Positions 34,714-43,499 of a stretch of 64,000 nt of DNA are shown in pieces. The translations under genes and the position numbers were made by a program. The notes under the pieces are model-generated. The model had not been told where the DNA came from, did no database searches, and worked only from the letters and a program-made list of their open reading frames with translations. Source of the stretch: Azospirillum oleiclasticum. GTDB taxonomy: Bacteria > Pseudomonadota > Alphaproteobacteria > Azospirillales > Azospirillaceae. The DNA lies in the NCBI RefSeq assembly GCF_013423485.1, contig NZ_JABFFR010000030.1:60901-124900 (forward strand), written 5' to 3'. Each line of letters begins with the position of its first letter. Position 1 is the stretch's first letter.

Positions 34714-35733
34714 ATGACCATGGCGAGACGCTGGTACTACAACCGCTTCACCAGCGGCGCGCTGGAGGACGACACGCTGGTGCTGCGCGAGGAGCCGCTG
34801 CGCGATCCGGGGCCGGGCGAGATGGAACTCCGTTCCATCCATCTGTCGCTGGACGCCACCAACCGCGTCTGGCTCAGCGACTGGGACATCTACATGGAGC
34901 CGGTGCGGGTGGGCGACCCGATGCGCGGCTTCCTGATGGCGGAGGTGGTGCGCTCCGACAACCCGGCCTTCCCCGTCGGCGCGCTGGTCACCGGCATGCA
35001 CACATGGTCGGACCGTTTCATCACCGACGGCACGGGCTTCGTGCCCTTCCCGCGCTTTCCCGGCATCCCGCTGGACGAGGCGTTCGGCGTGCTGATGATC
35101 GCCGGGCCGACGGCGCTCTACGGCCTGATGGACGTCGGCCGGCCGAAGCCGGGCGAGACGGTGGTGGTCTCCGCCGCGGCGGGGGCGGTGGGCGCGGTGG
35201 TCGGGCAGATCGCCAAGATCCACGGCTGCCGCGCCGTCGGCATCGCCGGGTCCGCCGACAAATGCCGTTGGCTGGTCGAGGATCTCGGGTTCGACGCCGC
35301 CGTCGATTACCGCGACGGCGACCTCGTGGAAGGCCTGCGCGCGGCCTGCCCCGATGGCATCGACGTGCTGTTCGAGAATGTCGGCGGCGCCTGCCTGGAC
35401 GCCGGGCTGACACTGATGAACGACTTCGGCCGGGTCGTCGTCTGCGGCCTGATCTCCACCTACAACCGCACGGCGGAGGTGGTGCCCGGCCCCACCATGT
35501 TCCGCAACGTGATCATGCGGCGGCTGCGGGTGGAGGGGTTCGTCATCCTCGACCACCTCGACCGCTACCCCGAGTTCCAGGGCAAGCTCGCCGGCTGGAT
35601 GCGGGAGGGGCGGATCAAGCACCGGCTGCATGTGGTGGACGGGCTGGAGAACGCCGCGTCCGCCCTGACGCTGCTCTACTCCGGCGGCAACACCGGCAAG
35701 CTGATGGTGCGCATCGGGGCGGAACCGGCCTGA
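34714..35733 (+). CDS. NADP-dependent medium-chain oxidoreductase (CurA/YncB-like)
   Basis: A 339-residue zinc-free medium-chain reductase. The cofactor region VVVSAAAGAVGAVVGQIAKIHGCRAVGIAGS and the preceding TALYGLMDVGRPKPGE are characteristic of the leukotriene B4 12-hydroxydehydrogenase/CurA subgroup that reduces alpha,beta-unsaturated ketones with NADPH. No zinc ligands are present. A ribosome-binding site (GGGGAGAA) precedes the ATG at 34714. It lies just upstream of the LuxR gene on the same strand and near a ketone/acid-degrading cluster, so a role in enone reduction is conceivable but not shown. Confidence 0.85.
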   Translation: MTMARRWYYNRFTSGALEDDTLVLREEPLRDPGPGEMELRSIHLSLDATNRVWLSDWDIYMEPVRVGDPMRGFLMAEVVRSDNPAFPVGALVTGMHTWSDRFITDGTGFVPFPRFPGIPLDEAFGVLMIAGPTALYGLMDVGRPKPGETVVVSAAAGAVGAVVGQIAKIHGCRAVGIAGSADKCRWLVEDLGFDAAVDYRDGDLVEGLRAACPDGIDVLFENVGGACLDAGLTLMNDFGRVVVCGLISTYNRTAEVVPGPTMFRNVIMRRLRVEGFVILDHLDRYPEFQGKLAGWMREGRIKHRLHVVDGLENAASALTLLYSGGNTGKLMVRIGAEPA

Positions 35734-35887
35734 CAGGCCACCCGCTCATAATGTTAGTTTGCCACACTTATCATCGTGCGTGCACGGCGCTCGTCATACA
35801 GGCATACTCGGACACCAGGGAGGAAGCGGCGGCGGAACGACCGCCGCCGCTCGACAACACTCGGGAACAAGGGTGGCAGCAGTGCTC

Positions 35888-38587
35888 ATGCGCGACGCCG
35901 AACGGACAGCCGCCGTCAACGTGGTGCAGCGGCGCGAGCCGATGAAGCGGCTGGTGCGCAACGCCCATGCGCGGCTGGTGGTGGTTCACGGCCCGGCCGG
36001 CTTCGGCAAGACCACGCTGCTGCGCCAGTACCGCGCGCTGCGGGAGGAGGCCGGCGGACGCGTGGTGTGGGTGGACATGGACAGCCACGCCGCCGACCCC
36101 GCCCACTTCGTCCGGCTGCTCGGGGAGGCGCTGGAGTCGGAACAGGGCACAGGACCAAATGGGCCGCCGGCCGCGTCGATCCCGGAAATCCTGCGCCGGG
36201 CGGCGCGGGACCTCCGCGATCTGACCATCGTCCTCGATGATTTCGAGACGGCGGCCTCGGCCGGGCTGGCATCGGCGCTGAACCAGCTTCTGCGGGCCTT
36301 GCCGGAGCGCGGCCAGCTCTGCGTCGGCACCCGCACGGTCCCCGCCATCAACCTGTCCCGCCTTCAGGTGCTGGATCAGGCGATCGTGCTGCGGGCCGAC
36401 GAGCTGCGCTTCCGCCCGTCGGAAACGGCGGAGTTCTTCAAGCCCTTCCAGGCCCTGTCGCCGGAGGAGGTGGCGCGCATCCACGACAGCGCCGAGGGCT
36501 GGCCGGCGGCCCTCCAGTGCATCCGCCTCTGCCTGCGCGACGGCCGGCTGCGCCACGGGCTGGCGTCCCCGGCGGGGGAGGTGGCGCCGGAACTGATCAC
36601 CTACCTCGCCGCCAACGTGTTCGACGGGCTGGCGGACGCGGTGCGCAACCGGTTGCTGCACGCCTGCCTGCCGGAGCGGATCAACCCCGACCTGCTGGTC
36701 CATCTGACCGGCGACGAGGCGGAGCGCGGGCGGCTGGAGGACATCGAGCGGCTGGGCCTGTTCCTCGCCCCGGACGGCAGCGGCGTCTGGTACCGGTTCC
36801 ACAACGTGTTCCGCCGCTTCCTGCTGGCGCGCGTGGCGCGGGAGCTGCCGGCCGCGGCGCTGCGCGACCGTCACCGCCGGGTGGCGGTGTGGCTGGCCGC
36901 CAACGGCCAGGCCGACGACGCGGTGCTGCATTTCCTGGAAGCCGGCGACCCCGAGACCGCCGCCGCGACGCTGGCCGGCATCGTCGACCGCCTGGTGGCG
37001 GAGGAGCGGCTGGGCCTGATCGTGCGCTGCGTCGACCGCATCCCGGCGGAGGTGCTGCGTCGGCACGAGAACCTGCTGCACGCCGCCGGCATCGCCTACG
37101 CCTTCCGGCGGGAGTTCGCCAAGGCCGACGCCATCGTCGATCTGCTGCGCCGGGTGCTGGAGGAGCGGGGTGGCGGGCCGGTGGACTGGGGGTTCCACAA
37201 TTTCGTGCGCGTGTTTGTGCTGGCCGCCCAGGACCGCATCGCCGAGATGGGCGAGGTGGCGGCCGCGATGATCGGCCAGCTCCGCCGCGAGCACGGGTTC
37301 AAATACGCCGTCGCCTTCAACGCGCGGGCCTTTGCGCTGGCGGCACGCGGCGACTTCGACGGCGCGCGCGACGCGCTGCGCACCGCGCGCCCGCTGCACG
37401 ACGAGTCCGGCAACCTGTTCGGGCAGGCCTACCAGGAAGCCATTTCGGCCACCCTGCACAGCAGCCAGGGCCGGCTGGAGGAGGCGTTGGGCGGCTTGAA
37501 GACGGCGCTGCGGCGGGTCGAGGAGGATGGCGCGTCCTGCTGCACGGCGGGCGCCGTGATCGGCGCCTACCTGTCGGAGGCGCTGTACGAGCGCAACCGT
37601 CTGACCGAGGCCGAACGCCACCTCGACGACTTCGCCCGCAGCGTCGAGCAGGAAGCCATCGTCGATCCTTTGGCGGTGACCCTGCAAACGGTGGCGCGCA
37701 TCGCGCTGGCGCACGGCGACGCCGACACCGCGGCGGCCACCATGGAGCGGGCCATCTATCTGGGCCACCGGCATGGGCTGCCGCGCCTCGTGCGCTACGC
37801 ACGGGCCGAGCTGGCGCGTCAGGCGACGCTGGCGGGAGACTTCGCCGCCGCCCGGCTCCATCTCGACGCCATGCCCGAGGACGAGCAGCCCGGCATGACC
37901 TATTTCGCCAGCGAGGCGGAGGCGCAGGACATCACCGCCATCCGGCTGCAGATCGCCATGGGCCGTCACGGCGAGGCGCGCGCCGCCATCCAGGCCCAGG
38001 CGCGTCGCGCCCGCGCCGGCCGCCGCAACCGCCGTCTGCTGAAGCTGACCCTGCTGCTGGCGGTCTCGCTGAACGCCGAGGGGCAGACCAGCGCCGCGCG
38101 CCGCGCGCTCATCACGGCGCTGGAGCTGGGCCAGCCCGGCACCTTCATCCGCAGCTTCCTGGACGAGGGGCCGGCGGCGATCCGCCTGCTGCGGGAGACC
38201 GCGGCGGCCCTGCCCAGGACCCCCGGCCATCTGCGGCGCGACCCGGTCGAGGGCTACCTGCACCGGCTGCTGGCCGAAGCCGGCGAGACTCCGCTGCCCG
38301 ACCTGCCACTGCCCGAGGTGCTGCTGCCCGACGTGCTTATGGACAAGGGCTGGGCGGAGGAGGACGGGGCGGAGACCTCCCCCCAGCTCTTCGAGCGGCT
38401 GACCGAGCGGGAGCGCGACATCCTGCGTCTGGTCGCCAGCGGGCTGCCCAACAAGGCTTTGGCCGAGCGGCTGTCGCTATCGTCCAACACCGTCAAATGG
38501 CACATGCGCAACATCTTCGAGAAGCTGCACATCGCCAGCCGCATGCAGGCCGTCGTCGTCGCCCGCCATTTCGGGCTGATCGACTGA
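35888..38587 (+). CDS. MalT-like LuxR-family ATP-dependent transcriptional activator
   Basis: A regulator of about 899 residues. The N-terminal STAND-type ATPase has Walker A GPAGFGKT at about 35-42 and a Walker-B-like IVLDDFE. A long central helical region contains tetratricopeptide-like repeats (about 330-770). The C-terminal LuxR helix-turn-helix is at about 835-895 (LTERERDILRLVASGLPNKALAERLSLSSNTVKWHMRNIFEKL). In-frame GTG codons at 35873 and 35882 are alternative starts. Such proteins activate catabolic operons on binding an inducer and ATP. It converges on the carboxylase genes and is the only regulator near the ketone-type cluster, so it is the best candidate to control it. Confidence 0.85.
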   Translation: MRDAERTAAVNVVQRREPMKRLVRNAHARLVVVHGPAGFGKTTLLRQYRALREEAGGRVVWVDMDSHAADPAHFVRLLGEALESEQGTGPNGPPAASIPEILRRAARDLRDLTIVLDDFETAASAGLASALNQLLRALPERGQLCVGTRTVPAINLSRLQVLDQAIVLRADELRFRPSETAEFFKPFQALSPEEVARIHDSAEGWPAALQCIRLCLRDGRLRHGLASPAGEVAPELITYLAANVFDGLADAVRNRLLHACLPERINPDLLVHLTGDEAERGRLEDIERLGLFLAPDGSGVWYRFHNVFRRFLLARVARELPAAALRDRHRRVAVWLAANGQADDAVLHFLEAGDPETAAATLAGIVDRLVAEERLGLIVRCVDRIPAEVLRRHENLLHAAGIAYAFRREFAKADAIVDLLRRVLEERGGGPVDWGFHNFVRVFVLAAQDRIAEMGEVAAAMIGQLRREHGFKYAVAFNARAFALAARGDFDGARDALRTARPLHDESGNLFGQAYQEAISATLHSSQGRLEEALGGLKTALRRVEEDGASCCTAGAVIGAYLSEALYERNRLTEAERHLDDFARSVEQEAIVDPLAVTLQTVARIALAHGDADTAAATMERAIYLGHRHGLPRLVRYARAELARQATLAGDFAAARLHLDAMPEDEQPGMTYFASEAEAQDITAIRLQIAMGRHGEARAAIQAQARRARAGRRNRRLLKLTLLLAVSLNAEGQTSAARRALITALELGQPGTFIRSFLDEGPAAIRLLRETAAALPRTPGHLRRDPVEGYLHRLLAEAGETPLPDLPLPEVLLPDVLMDKGWAEEDGAETSPQLFERLTERERDILRLVASGLPNKALAERLSLSSNTVKWHMRNIFEKLHIASRMQAVVVARHFGLID

Positions 38588-38612
38588 AGCGCCGGGACGG
38601 GGCCGCCACGGA

Positions 38613-38637
38613 GGGGGCGGCTCGCCCGGCCGCCCCC
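38613..38637. terminator. Bidirectional hairpin between LuxR and carboxylase beta genes
   Basis: GGGGGCGGC at 38613-38621 and GCCGCCCCC at 38629-38637 form a 9-bp perfect stem with a 7-base loop, between the convergent ends of the LuxR gene (38587) and the HyuB-like gene (38663). There is no U-run on either side, so it may act as a weak or factor-assisted terminator. Confidence 0.5.
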
Positions 38638-38662
38638 CGTAGCATCCCCCTCCGCGTCGGGA

Positions 38663-40918
38663 TCACCCCCCGCCCCGCAGGACCGCCAGCTCCCGCTCCA
38701 GCGCGTCGATGCGCGTCTGCAAGGGGTTGGGCAGGCGTACGGGGGGCAACACCTGACCGGCGGGATGAGTGACGTCGGACCGGCCGGCGTGTACGCGCGT
38801 ACGGTCGTCCCAGCAGCCGAAATACGGGATGTCGGGCGACGGGGCCGGCTTCACCCAGTCCTTGCGGAACTCGTCGAAGGGCCGGCTCGCCGCGATGCGC
38901 TCCCGCCGCGCCTCGTCGCGGGCGGCGGCGGTGGCGTCCTGGTCGATGCGCAGCGTCCCGGCCTCGGCGACCACGCGGTAGACGCGCCACGCCGCCTCAG
39001 CCGACAGCAGCCCCTCCTCCAGGTCGCGGACCACGGCCGCCGGGTCGCGGTCGAGCGGATCACCCATGCCGCCGCCGGTGCCCTGGGCGATCATGTACAG
39101 CTCGCCGCGCTTGGCCAGCGTGTAGGGCAGCGACATCGGGTGGGTGCTGTAGGTCGCCTCCGGGAACGGCCGCTCGTTCATCAGCTCCTCGATGGAGTAG
39201 CGGAACTGGCCGGGGTTGGTGCGCAGGATCTCGAACACGTCGATCCCGCTCACCCGTGCCAGCGGGTAGGTCGGGCAGCCGTAGCCGCCGAACAGGCCGG
39301 GCACGTTGGGGAATTTGCAGCCGATGGCGGTCAGCATGAAGCCGAACGCGGGGCTGTCGCGCATCGCCAGCACCATCTGGTAGCCCATGCCGCCGCGCGT
39401 CCGCCCGAAGCCCTGGTTGTCGCGCATCAGCTTCTTGGAGACGAGCTGGATGAAGGGCATCTCCTCCTCGATGAACTCCTGCTCGCCGAGGTCGGCCATG
39501 GTGGCGAAGATCGGCGCGCAGGAATGCTGCCCGTCGCGGTCGGCCAGCGCCCCGCCGCCCATGCCGTTGATGTCGGCGCAGACGTTGCCGACCATCTCGC
39601 CATGCTGGGTGATGCCGCCGAACAGGAAGGTGTTGATCATGTTGAACCACGGCGCCACCACCCGGGTGTGCTTGTGCGGCACCGAGTGCAGGAACTTCAT
39701 GGCGCTGACCTGCCCGACGCTCCAGGCGGTGAACACGCTCATCATCGACTGGGCGTTGGGCGTGCCGAAGGCGGGCTTGAGGATGGACGGTGTGTCGAAG
39801 ATGAATTTCACCGGCTCCAGCACCCCCTGGTTCCGCGGCAGGTCCGGCCAGATGAAGGTCAGGAAGAGCTGCGCCAGCATCCCCTTGACGGTGATGTCCA
39901 GGCTGTTGTTCGAGCGGTTGGTGAATTCCGGGCTGGAACCGCGGTAGTCGAAGGTCAGGCTGTCGCCCTTCTTCACCAGCTCCAGGTTGATCTTGATCAG
40001 GCAGTTCTCGCGCAGCGTCCCGTCGGTCCACCAGGCGTGGCGCACCGTGCCGTCCGGCCATTCCAGGAAGCGGCGGCGCACCTCGGCGGCGGTGTCCTCC
40101 AGATTCATGCGGAGTGCGGCGACCACCGCCTCCACCCCGAACTCGGCGATGGCCTCGTGGATGCGGCGCTCGATGCGCCGGCACACGTACATCTTCACCT
40201 TCATGTCGGCGTATTGCAGCTTCGGCTCCCGCACCGAGTTCTGCAGGAAGGTGACGAGGTCGCGCTTCAGCTCGTAATTCTCGGCGACCTTGATCGGCGA
40301 GATCTTCAGCCCCTCGTCCCACACCTGCTCGGCGGTGGAGGGCATGCCGCCCGGCTCGATGGCGCCGTTCTCCCCCTCGTGCACGGTGGCCCCGGCCCAG
40401 GCGACGATGCGCCCCTCCCAGAAGACCGGCAGCATCAGCGACTGGTCGGTGTTGTGCGCCTGCCCGTAGCGGGCGTCATTGACCAGGAAGGCGTCGCCCT
40501 CCCGCACGCCCACCGAGGATTCCTCCGTCCAGTATTTGTTGATGAACTTGATCGGGTACTGGACGAGGTTGCAGAAGATGACCACGCCGCCGGTGCTCGC
40601 CAGCGACAGGTCGCCCGACGCGGTGTAGACCGCCGACACGCAGTCGCCCCATTTGGCGCCGGGTGCGGCACCCATCTGCTCCAGCATCTCGAAGCTCTCG
40701 TTGACCCCGGCGAGCAGGCGCTCGCGCAGGATCTCCAGCCGCCGCGGGTCGTTCTCGCGCGCGATGCTGGCCTCCTCATACGCCGTGCGCGGCTCCAGAC
40801 CATGGTTGTTCATGATCTCCGGGTCGGGCGACAGGAACAGCGTGGTGTCCTTCAGGAACTTGTCGATCCCCGACGCCACGTCGGATGCGGCGCCGGCTGA
40901 TGTGATGGTCTCGCTCAT
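38663..40918 (-). CDS. Hydantoinase B/oxoprolinase-type subunit, acetophenone-carboxylase beta-like
   Basis: A 751-residue HyuB-family protein (PSTAEQVWDEGLKISPIKVAEN; DITVKGMLAQLFLTFIWPDLPRNQG; HSVPHKHTRVVAPWF; TRGGMGYQMVL; GTGGGMGDPLDRDP). In acetone and acetophenone carboxylases this subunit holds the metal and carboxylates the enol made from the phosphorylated ketone. It is the last of four adjacent minus-strand genes whose set (HyuA-like, small zinc protein, HyuA-like, HyuB-like) matches the alpha, alpha-prime, beta and gamma subunits of the acetophenone carboxylase core complex. Hydantoinases and oxoprolinases share the fold, but the presence of the small zinc subunit favours a carboxylase. 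Confidence 0.8.
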   Translation of the reverse strand: MSETITSAGAASDVASGIDKFLKDTTLFLSPDPEIMNNHGLEPRTAYEEASIARENDPRRLEILRERLLAGVNESFEMLEQMGAAPGAKWGDCVSAVYTASGDLSLASTGGVVIFCNLVQYPIKFINKYWTEESSVGVREGDAFLVNDARYGQAHNTDQSLMLPVFWEGRIVAWAGATVHEGENGAIEPGGMPSTAEQVWDEGLKISPIKVAENYELKRDLVTFLQNSVREPKLQYADMKVKMYVCRRIERRIHEAIAEFGVEAVVAALRMNLEDTAAEVRRRFLEWPDGTVRHAWWTDGTLRENCLIKINLELVKKGDSLTFDYRGSSPEFTNRSNNSLDITVKGMLAQLFLTFIWPDLPRNQGVLEPVKFIFDTPSILKPAFGTPNAQSMMSVFTAWSVGQVSAMKFLHSVPHKHTRVVAPWFNMINTFLFGGITQHGEMVGNVCADINGMGGGALADRDGQHSCAPIFATMADLGEQEFIEEEMPFIQLVSKKLMRDNQGFGRTRGGMGYQMVLAMRDSPAFGFMLTAIGCKFPNVPGLFGGYGCPTYPLARVSGIDVFEILRTNPGQFRYSIEELMNERPFPEATYSTHPMSLPYTLAKRGELYMIAQGTGGGMGDPLDRDPAAVVRDLEEGLLSAEAAWRVYRVVAEAGTLRIDQDATAAARDEARRERIAASRPFDEFRKDWVKPAPSPDIPYFGCWDDRTRVHAGRSDVTHPAGQVLPPVRLPNPLQTRIDALERELAVLRGGG

Positions 40919-40939
40919 GGTGTTTCCTCCCGGTTCCGC

Positions 40940-43075
40940 TCACGCCACGCGTTCGAACAGGCCGCTGCCGTGGCGGCCGACGCTCAGTTGCCAGCCCGGC
41001 TCCACCAGGAAGGTGGTGGAGGGGGAGATGACGACGGCGGGCGCCGCGACCACGCTGCCGAAGGGCAGATCGTCCAGATCGTGGAAGGCGGTGTCGCGCG
41101 GCCCGTCGTCGCTAAGGAAATGGCAGGGGCGGATCAGCGGCGGCGGTGGTGCGGCCCGGCGGTCGGCCGCGCCCGGCAGCACGTCGCGGAAGTTCAGCGA
41201 CGGCACGGTGGAGTAGCTGGCGACCCGCATGGTGTTGATGCGGATGCCGGCCTCCGGCGCCTGGCTGCCCTCGCCGTTGCGGCGACCGTAGTCGCGCGAG
41301 AAGGCCTCGATCAGCCCGAGCAGCTGGTCCGCCCCGGTCAGCCGCTCGATGCCGGCGACCACGGTGGTCTGCGCCAGCTGGTTGCCGTAGCGCATGTCCA
41401 GCTCCAGCCGGTGGAAGACGTTGTCGGCCGCCACCCCCTGCCGGGCCAGATCGTTGCGCCCGCGCGCCTCCAGCTCTGCCACGATGGCGTTGAAGCGGTC
41501 GTAGTCGTCGAAGAGCGCGCGGGTGTTGCTGTCGTAGAGGGTCAGGTACACCGACATCTCGTGGATGTGCATCTGCTGCATGTTGCCGGCGCCGATGGCG
41601 GAGAAGATGGCGCTGAAGGGCGGCACCAGCACCCGCTCCACCCCGATGACCTTGGCGATGCCGCAGGCGTGCAGCGGCCCGTTGCCGCCATAGGCGAGCA
41701 GGGTGAAATGGCGGGGCTCGTAGCCGCGGGCGCGCAGCTCCTGCGCGATGCCGTTGGCCATGTCGTTGTCGACCTTTTCGCGGATCGCCTTGGCCGCCTC
41801 CACCACATCGACGCCCAGCGGCTCGCCCACGGCGCGGCGGATGGCGGTTTCGGCGCGCCGGGCGTTCAGCTTGATGGCGCCGCCGGCGTAGCGGTCGGCC
41901 GGCAGATAGCCCAGCATCAGATCGGCGTCGGTCACCGTCGGCTCGCGGCCGCCGCGGTTGTAGCAGGCGGGACCGGGGTCGGAGCCGGCGCTCTCCGGCC
42001 CCACCACCACGGTGCGGCGCAGCCGGTCGTAGCGCGCGATCGAGCCGCCGCCCGAGCCCAGCGTCACCAGATGCACCATCGGGATGTTGACCATCCAGCG
42101 CTCGATCACGGGATTGAAGTCGTAGAACTTCACCCCGCCCTTGACGACCAGCCCGATGTCGAAGGAGGTGCCGCCCATGTCGGTGCAGACGACGTTGCCC
42201 AGATCCGTCTCCGCCGCCAGATGCTCGGACGCGTGGATGCCCGCCACCGGGCCGGAATGGATGGTCTGCAAGGCATCCGTGGAGTTGAGCTGCGCCATGC
42301 CGCCGGAATTGTGGATCACCAGCATCGGCTTGCGGTAGCCGTGGTCGCGCAGGTTCAGCTCAAGCGTCGCCAGCCCGTGGTACATGGTGTTGTGCAGGAA
42401 GGCGTCGACGATGGCCGAGGAGGTGCGCGCATACTCCCCTTTCCGCCCGCCGACGAGGTGGGAGAGGATGACGGGGGCCGAGCCCAGCATGTGCTCCGGA
42501 AACTCCTCCCGGATGATCTCGGCGACGCGCCGCTCGTGCTCGGGGTTGACCACGGCGTTGACCAGCGAGACGACGAAGGCCTGGGTGCCGCCGTCCACCA
42601 GATCGCGCACCATGGCGCGCACGTCGTCGGCGTCGAGCGGCATCAGGATGTCGCCACGCTCGCCGACCCGTTCGCGGATGCCGACGATGCGCTGGATCGG
42701 CACCAGCGGGGTGGGCCGCTCGGCCATCGGCAGGTCGCGGCGCTGCCGGTCGGGCAGCCCCTCGCCATAGCCGCGGCCGCGGCTCAGCGGCACCATGCTC
42801 TCGAAGCCGGCTGTCGTGATCAGCCCGACGCGCGGCCCCTTGCGCTCGATCAGCGCGTTGGTGCCGAGCGTGGTGGCGTAGCGCACGGAATCCACGCCCT
42901 CCATCACGTCCTCCAGCGACAGGCCGAGGCGGGCGTAGGCGTTGGCGAGCGAGGCGTTGAAGCCGAGCGCCAGGTTGTGGTGGGTGGTCAGCGCTTTGGC
43001 TTCCACATACTGTCCGTCCCAGACCAGCGAGCAGTCCGTGAAGGTTCCTCCGATATCGACGGAGACGCGGCGCAT
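40940..43075 (-). CDS. Hydantoinase A-type ATPase subunit, acetophenone-carboxylase alpha-like
   Basis: A 711-residue ATPase of the HyuA family with phosphate-binding loop VDIGGTFTD at 6-14, a second actin-like nucleotide motif CTDMGGTSFDIGLV, a VTLGSGGGSIARYD segment and the LLAYGGNGPLHACGIAK motif. It is expected to phosphorylate a substrate or bicarbonate with ATP. The gene follows the small zinc-protein gene (11 bases) and precedes the HyuB-like gene (21 bases). The C-terminal 120 residues are the beta-strand domain typical of HyuA-type subunits. Real substrate not determined. Confidence 0.82.
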   Translation of the reverse strand: MRRVSVDIGGTFTDCSLVWDGQYVEAKALTTHHNLALGFNASLANAYARLGLSLEDVMEGVDSVRYATTLGTNALIERKGPRVGLITTAGFESMVPLSRGRGYGEGLPDRQRRDLPMAERPTPLVPIQRIVGIRERVGERGDILMPLDADDVRAMVRDLVDGGTQAFVVSLVNAVVNPEHERRVAEIIREEFPEHMLGSAPVILSHLVGGRKGEYARTSSAIVDAFLHNTMYHGLATLELNLRDHGYRKPMLVIHNSGGMAQLNSTDALQTIHSGPVAGIHASEHLAAETDLGNVVCTDMGGTSFDIGLVVKGGVKFYDFNPVIERWMVNIPMVHLVTLGSGGGSIARYDRLRRTVVVGPESAGSDPGPACYNRGGREPTVTDADLMLGYLPADRYAGGAIKLNARRAETAIRRAVGEPLGVDVVEAAKAIREKVDNDMANGIAQELRARGYEPRHFTLLAYGGNGPLHACGIAKVIGVERVLVPPFSAIFSAIGAGNMQQMHIHEMSVYLTLYDSNTRALFDDYDRFNAIVAELEARGRNDLARQGVAADNVFHRLELDMRYGNQLAQTTVVAGIERLTGADQLLGLIEAFSRDYGRRNGEGSQAPEAGIRINTMRVASYSTVPSLNFRDVLPGAADRRAAPPPPLIRPCHFLSDDGPRDTAFHDLDDLPFGSVVAAPAVVISPSTTFLVEPGWQLSVGRHGSGLFERVA

Positions 43076-43086
43076 GCGGGCGGCCC

Positions 43087-43485
43087 TCAATGATGGTGGT
43101 GCGGCGGGGGGGTGAAGTCCGGCCCCAGCGATGGTTCCGTCTGCTCCTCGCGCGCGGCCCACTGGGCCTTCAGCGCGTCGATGTCGAGCTCGATGTCGTG
43201 CGCCGGCGGATGGCCGGGCGGCAGATACTCGACCTCCGCCAGATGGCCGCAATGCGGGCAGCAGTATTCCAGAAGCCGGCACCAGGCCGGGTCGGGGGCG
43301 AAGGTGAAGGCGTAGCGCGCCGGGTCGAGGATCGGGGCGTGCACCTCGGCCGGGTCGCGCTCGCGCACCAGCAGCCCGCGCTTGTAGCTGTCGCGCGCCG
43401 GCCCCAGCTCGTGGCCGCAGTGGGCGCATTCCCACGCCTCGCTCTCCAGGTCGATGGTGAGCGCGGTGGTGACGAAGACTTTCAT
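43087..43485 (-). CDS. Small zinc-binding subunit, acetone/acetophenone-carboxylase gamma-like
   Basis: A 132-residue protein with two CxxC pairs, Cys20/Cys23 (CAHCGHE) and Cys76/Cys79 (CPHCGH), enough for one structural zinc. Homologous small subunits belong to acetone carboxylase and acetophenone carboxylase and are absent from plain hydantoinases, so this gene is the main evidence that the complex is a carboxylase. The protein ends in PPPHHHH, a natural four-histidine tail. It lies between the two HyuA-like genes, 11 bases before one and 14 after the other. Confidence 0.78.
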   Translation of the reverse strand: MKVFVTTALTIDLESEAWECAHCGHELGPARDSYKRGLLVRERDPAEVHAPILDPARYAFTFAPDPAWCRLLEYCCPHCGHLAEVEYLPPGHPPAHDIELDIDALKAQWAAREEQTEPSLGPDFTPPPHHHH

Positions 43486-43499
43486 GGTTGTTTCCTCCC

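Noticed and set aside
38765..40900. 711-codon plus-strand frame opposite the HyuB-like gene
   Set aside because: Entirely antisense to a well-supported gene; the product is low-complexity and unlike any family.
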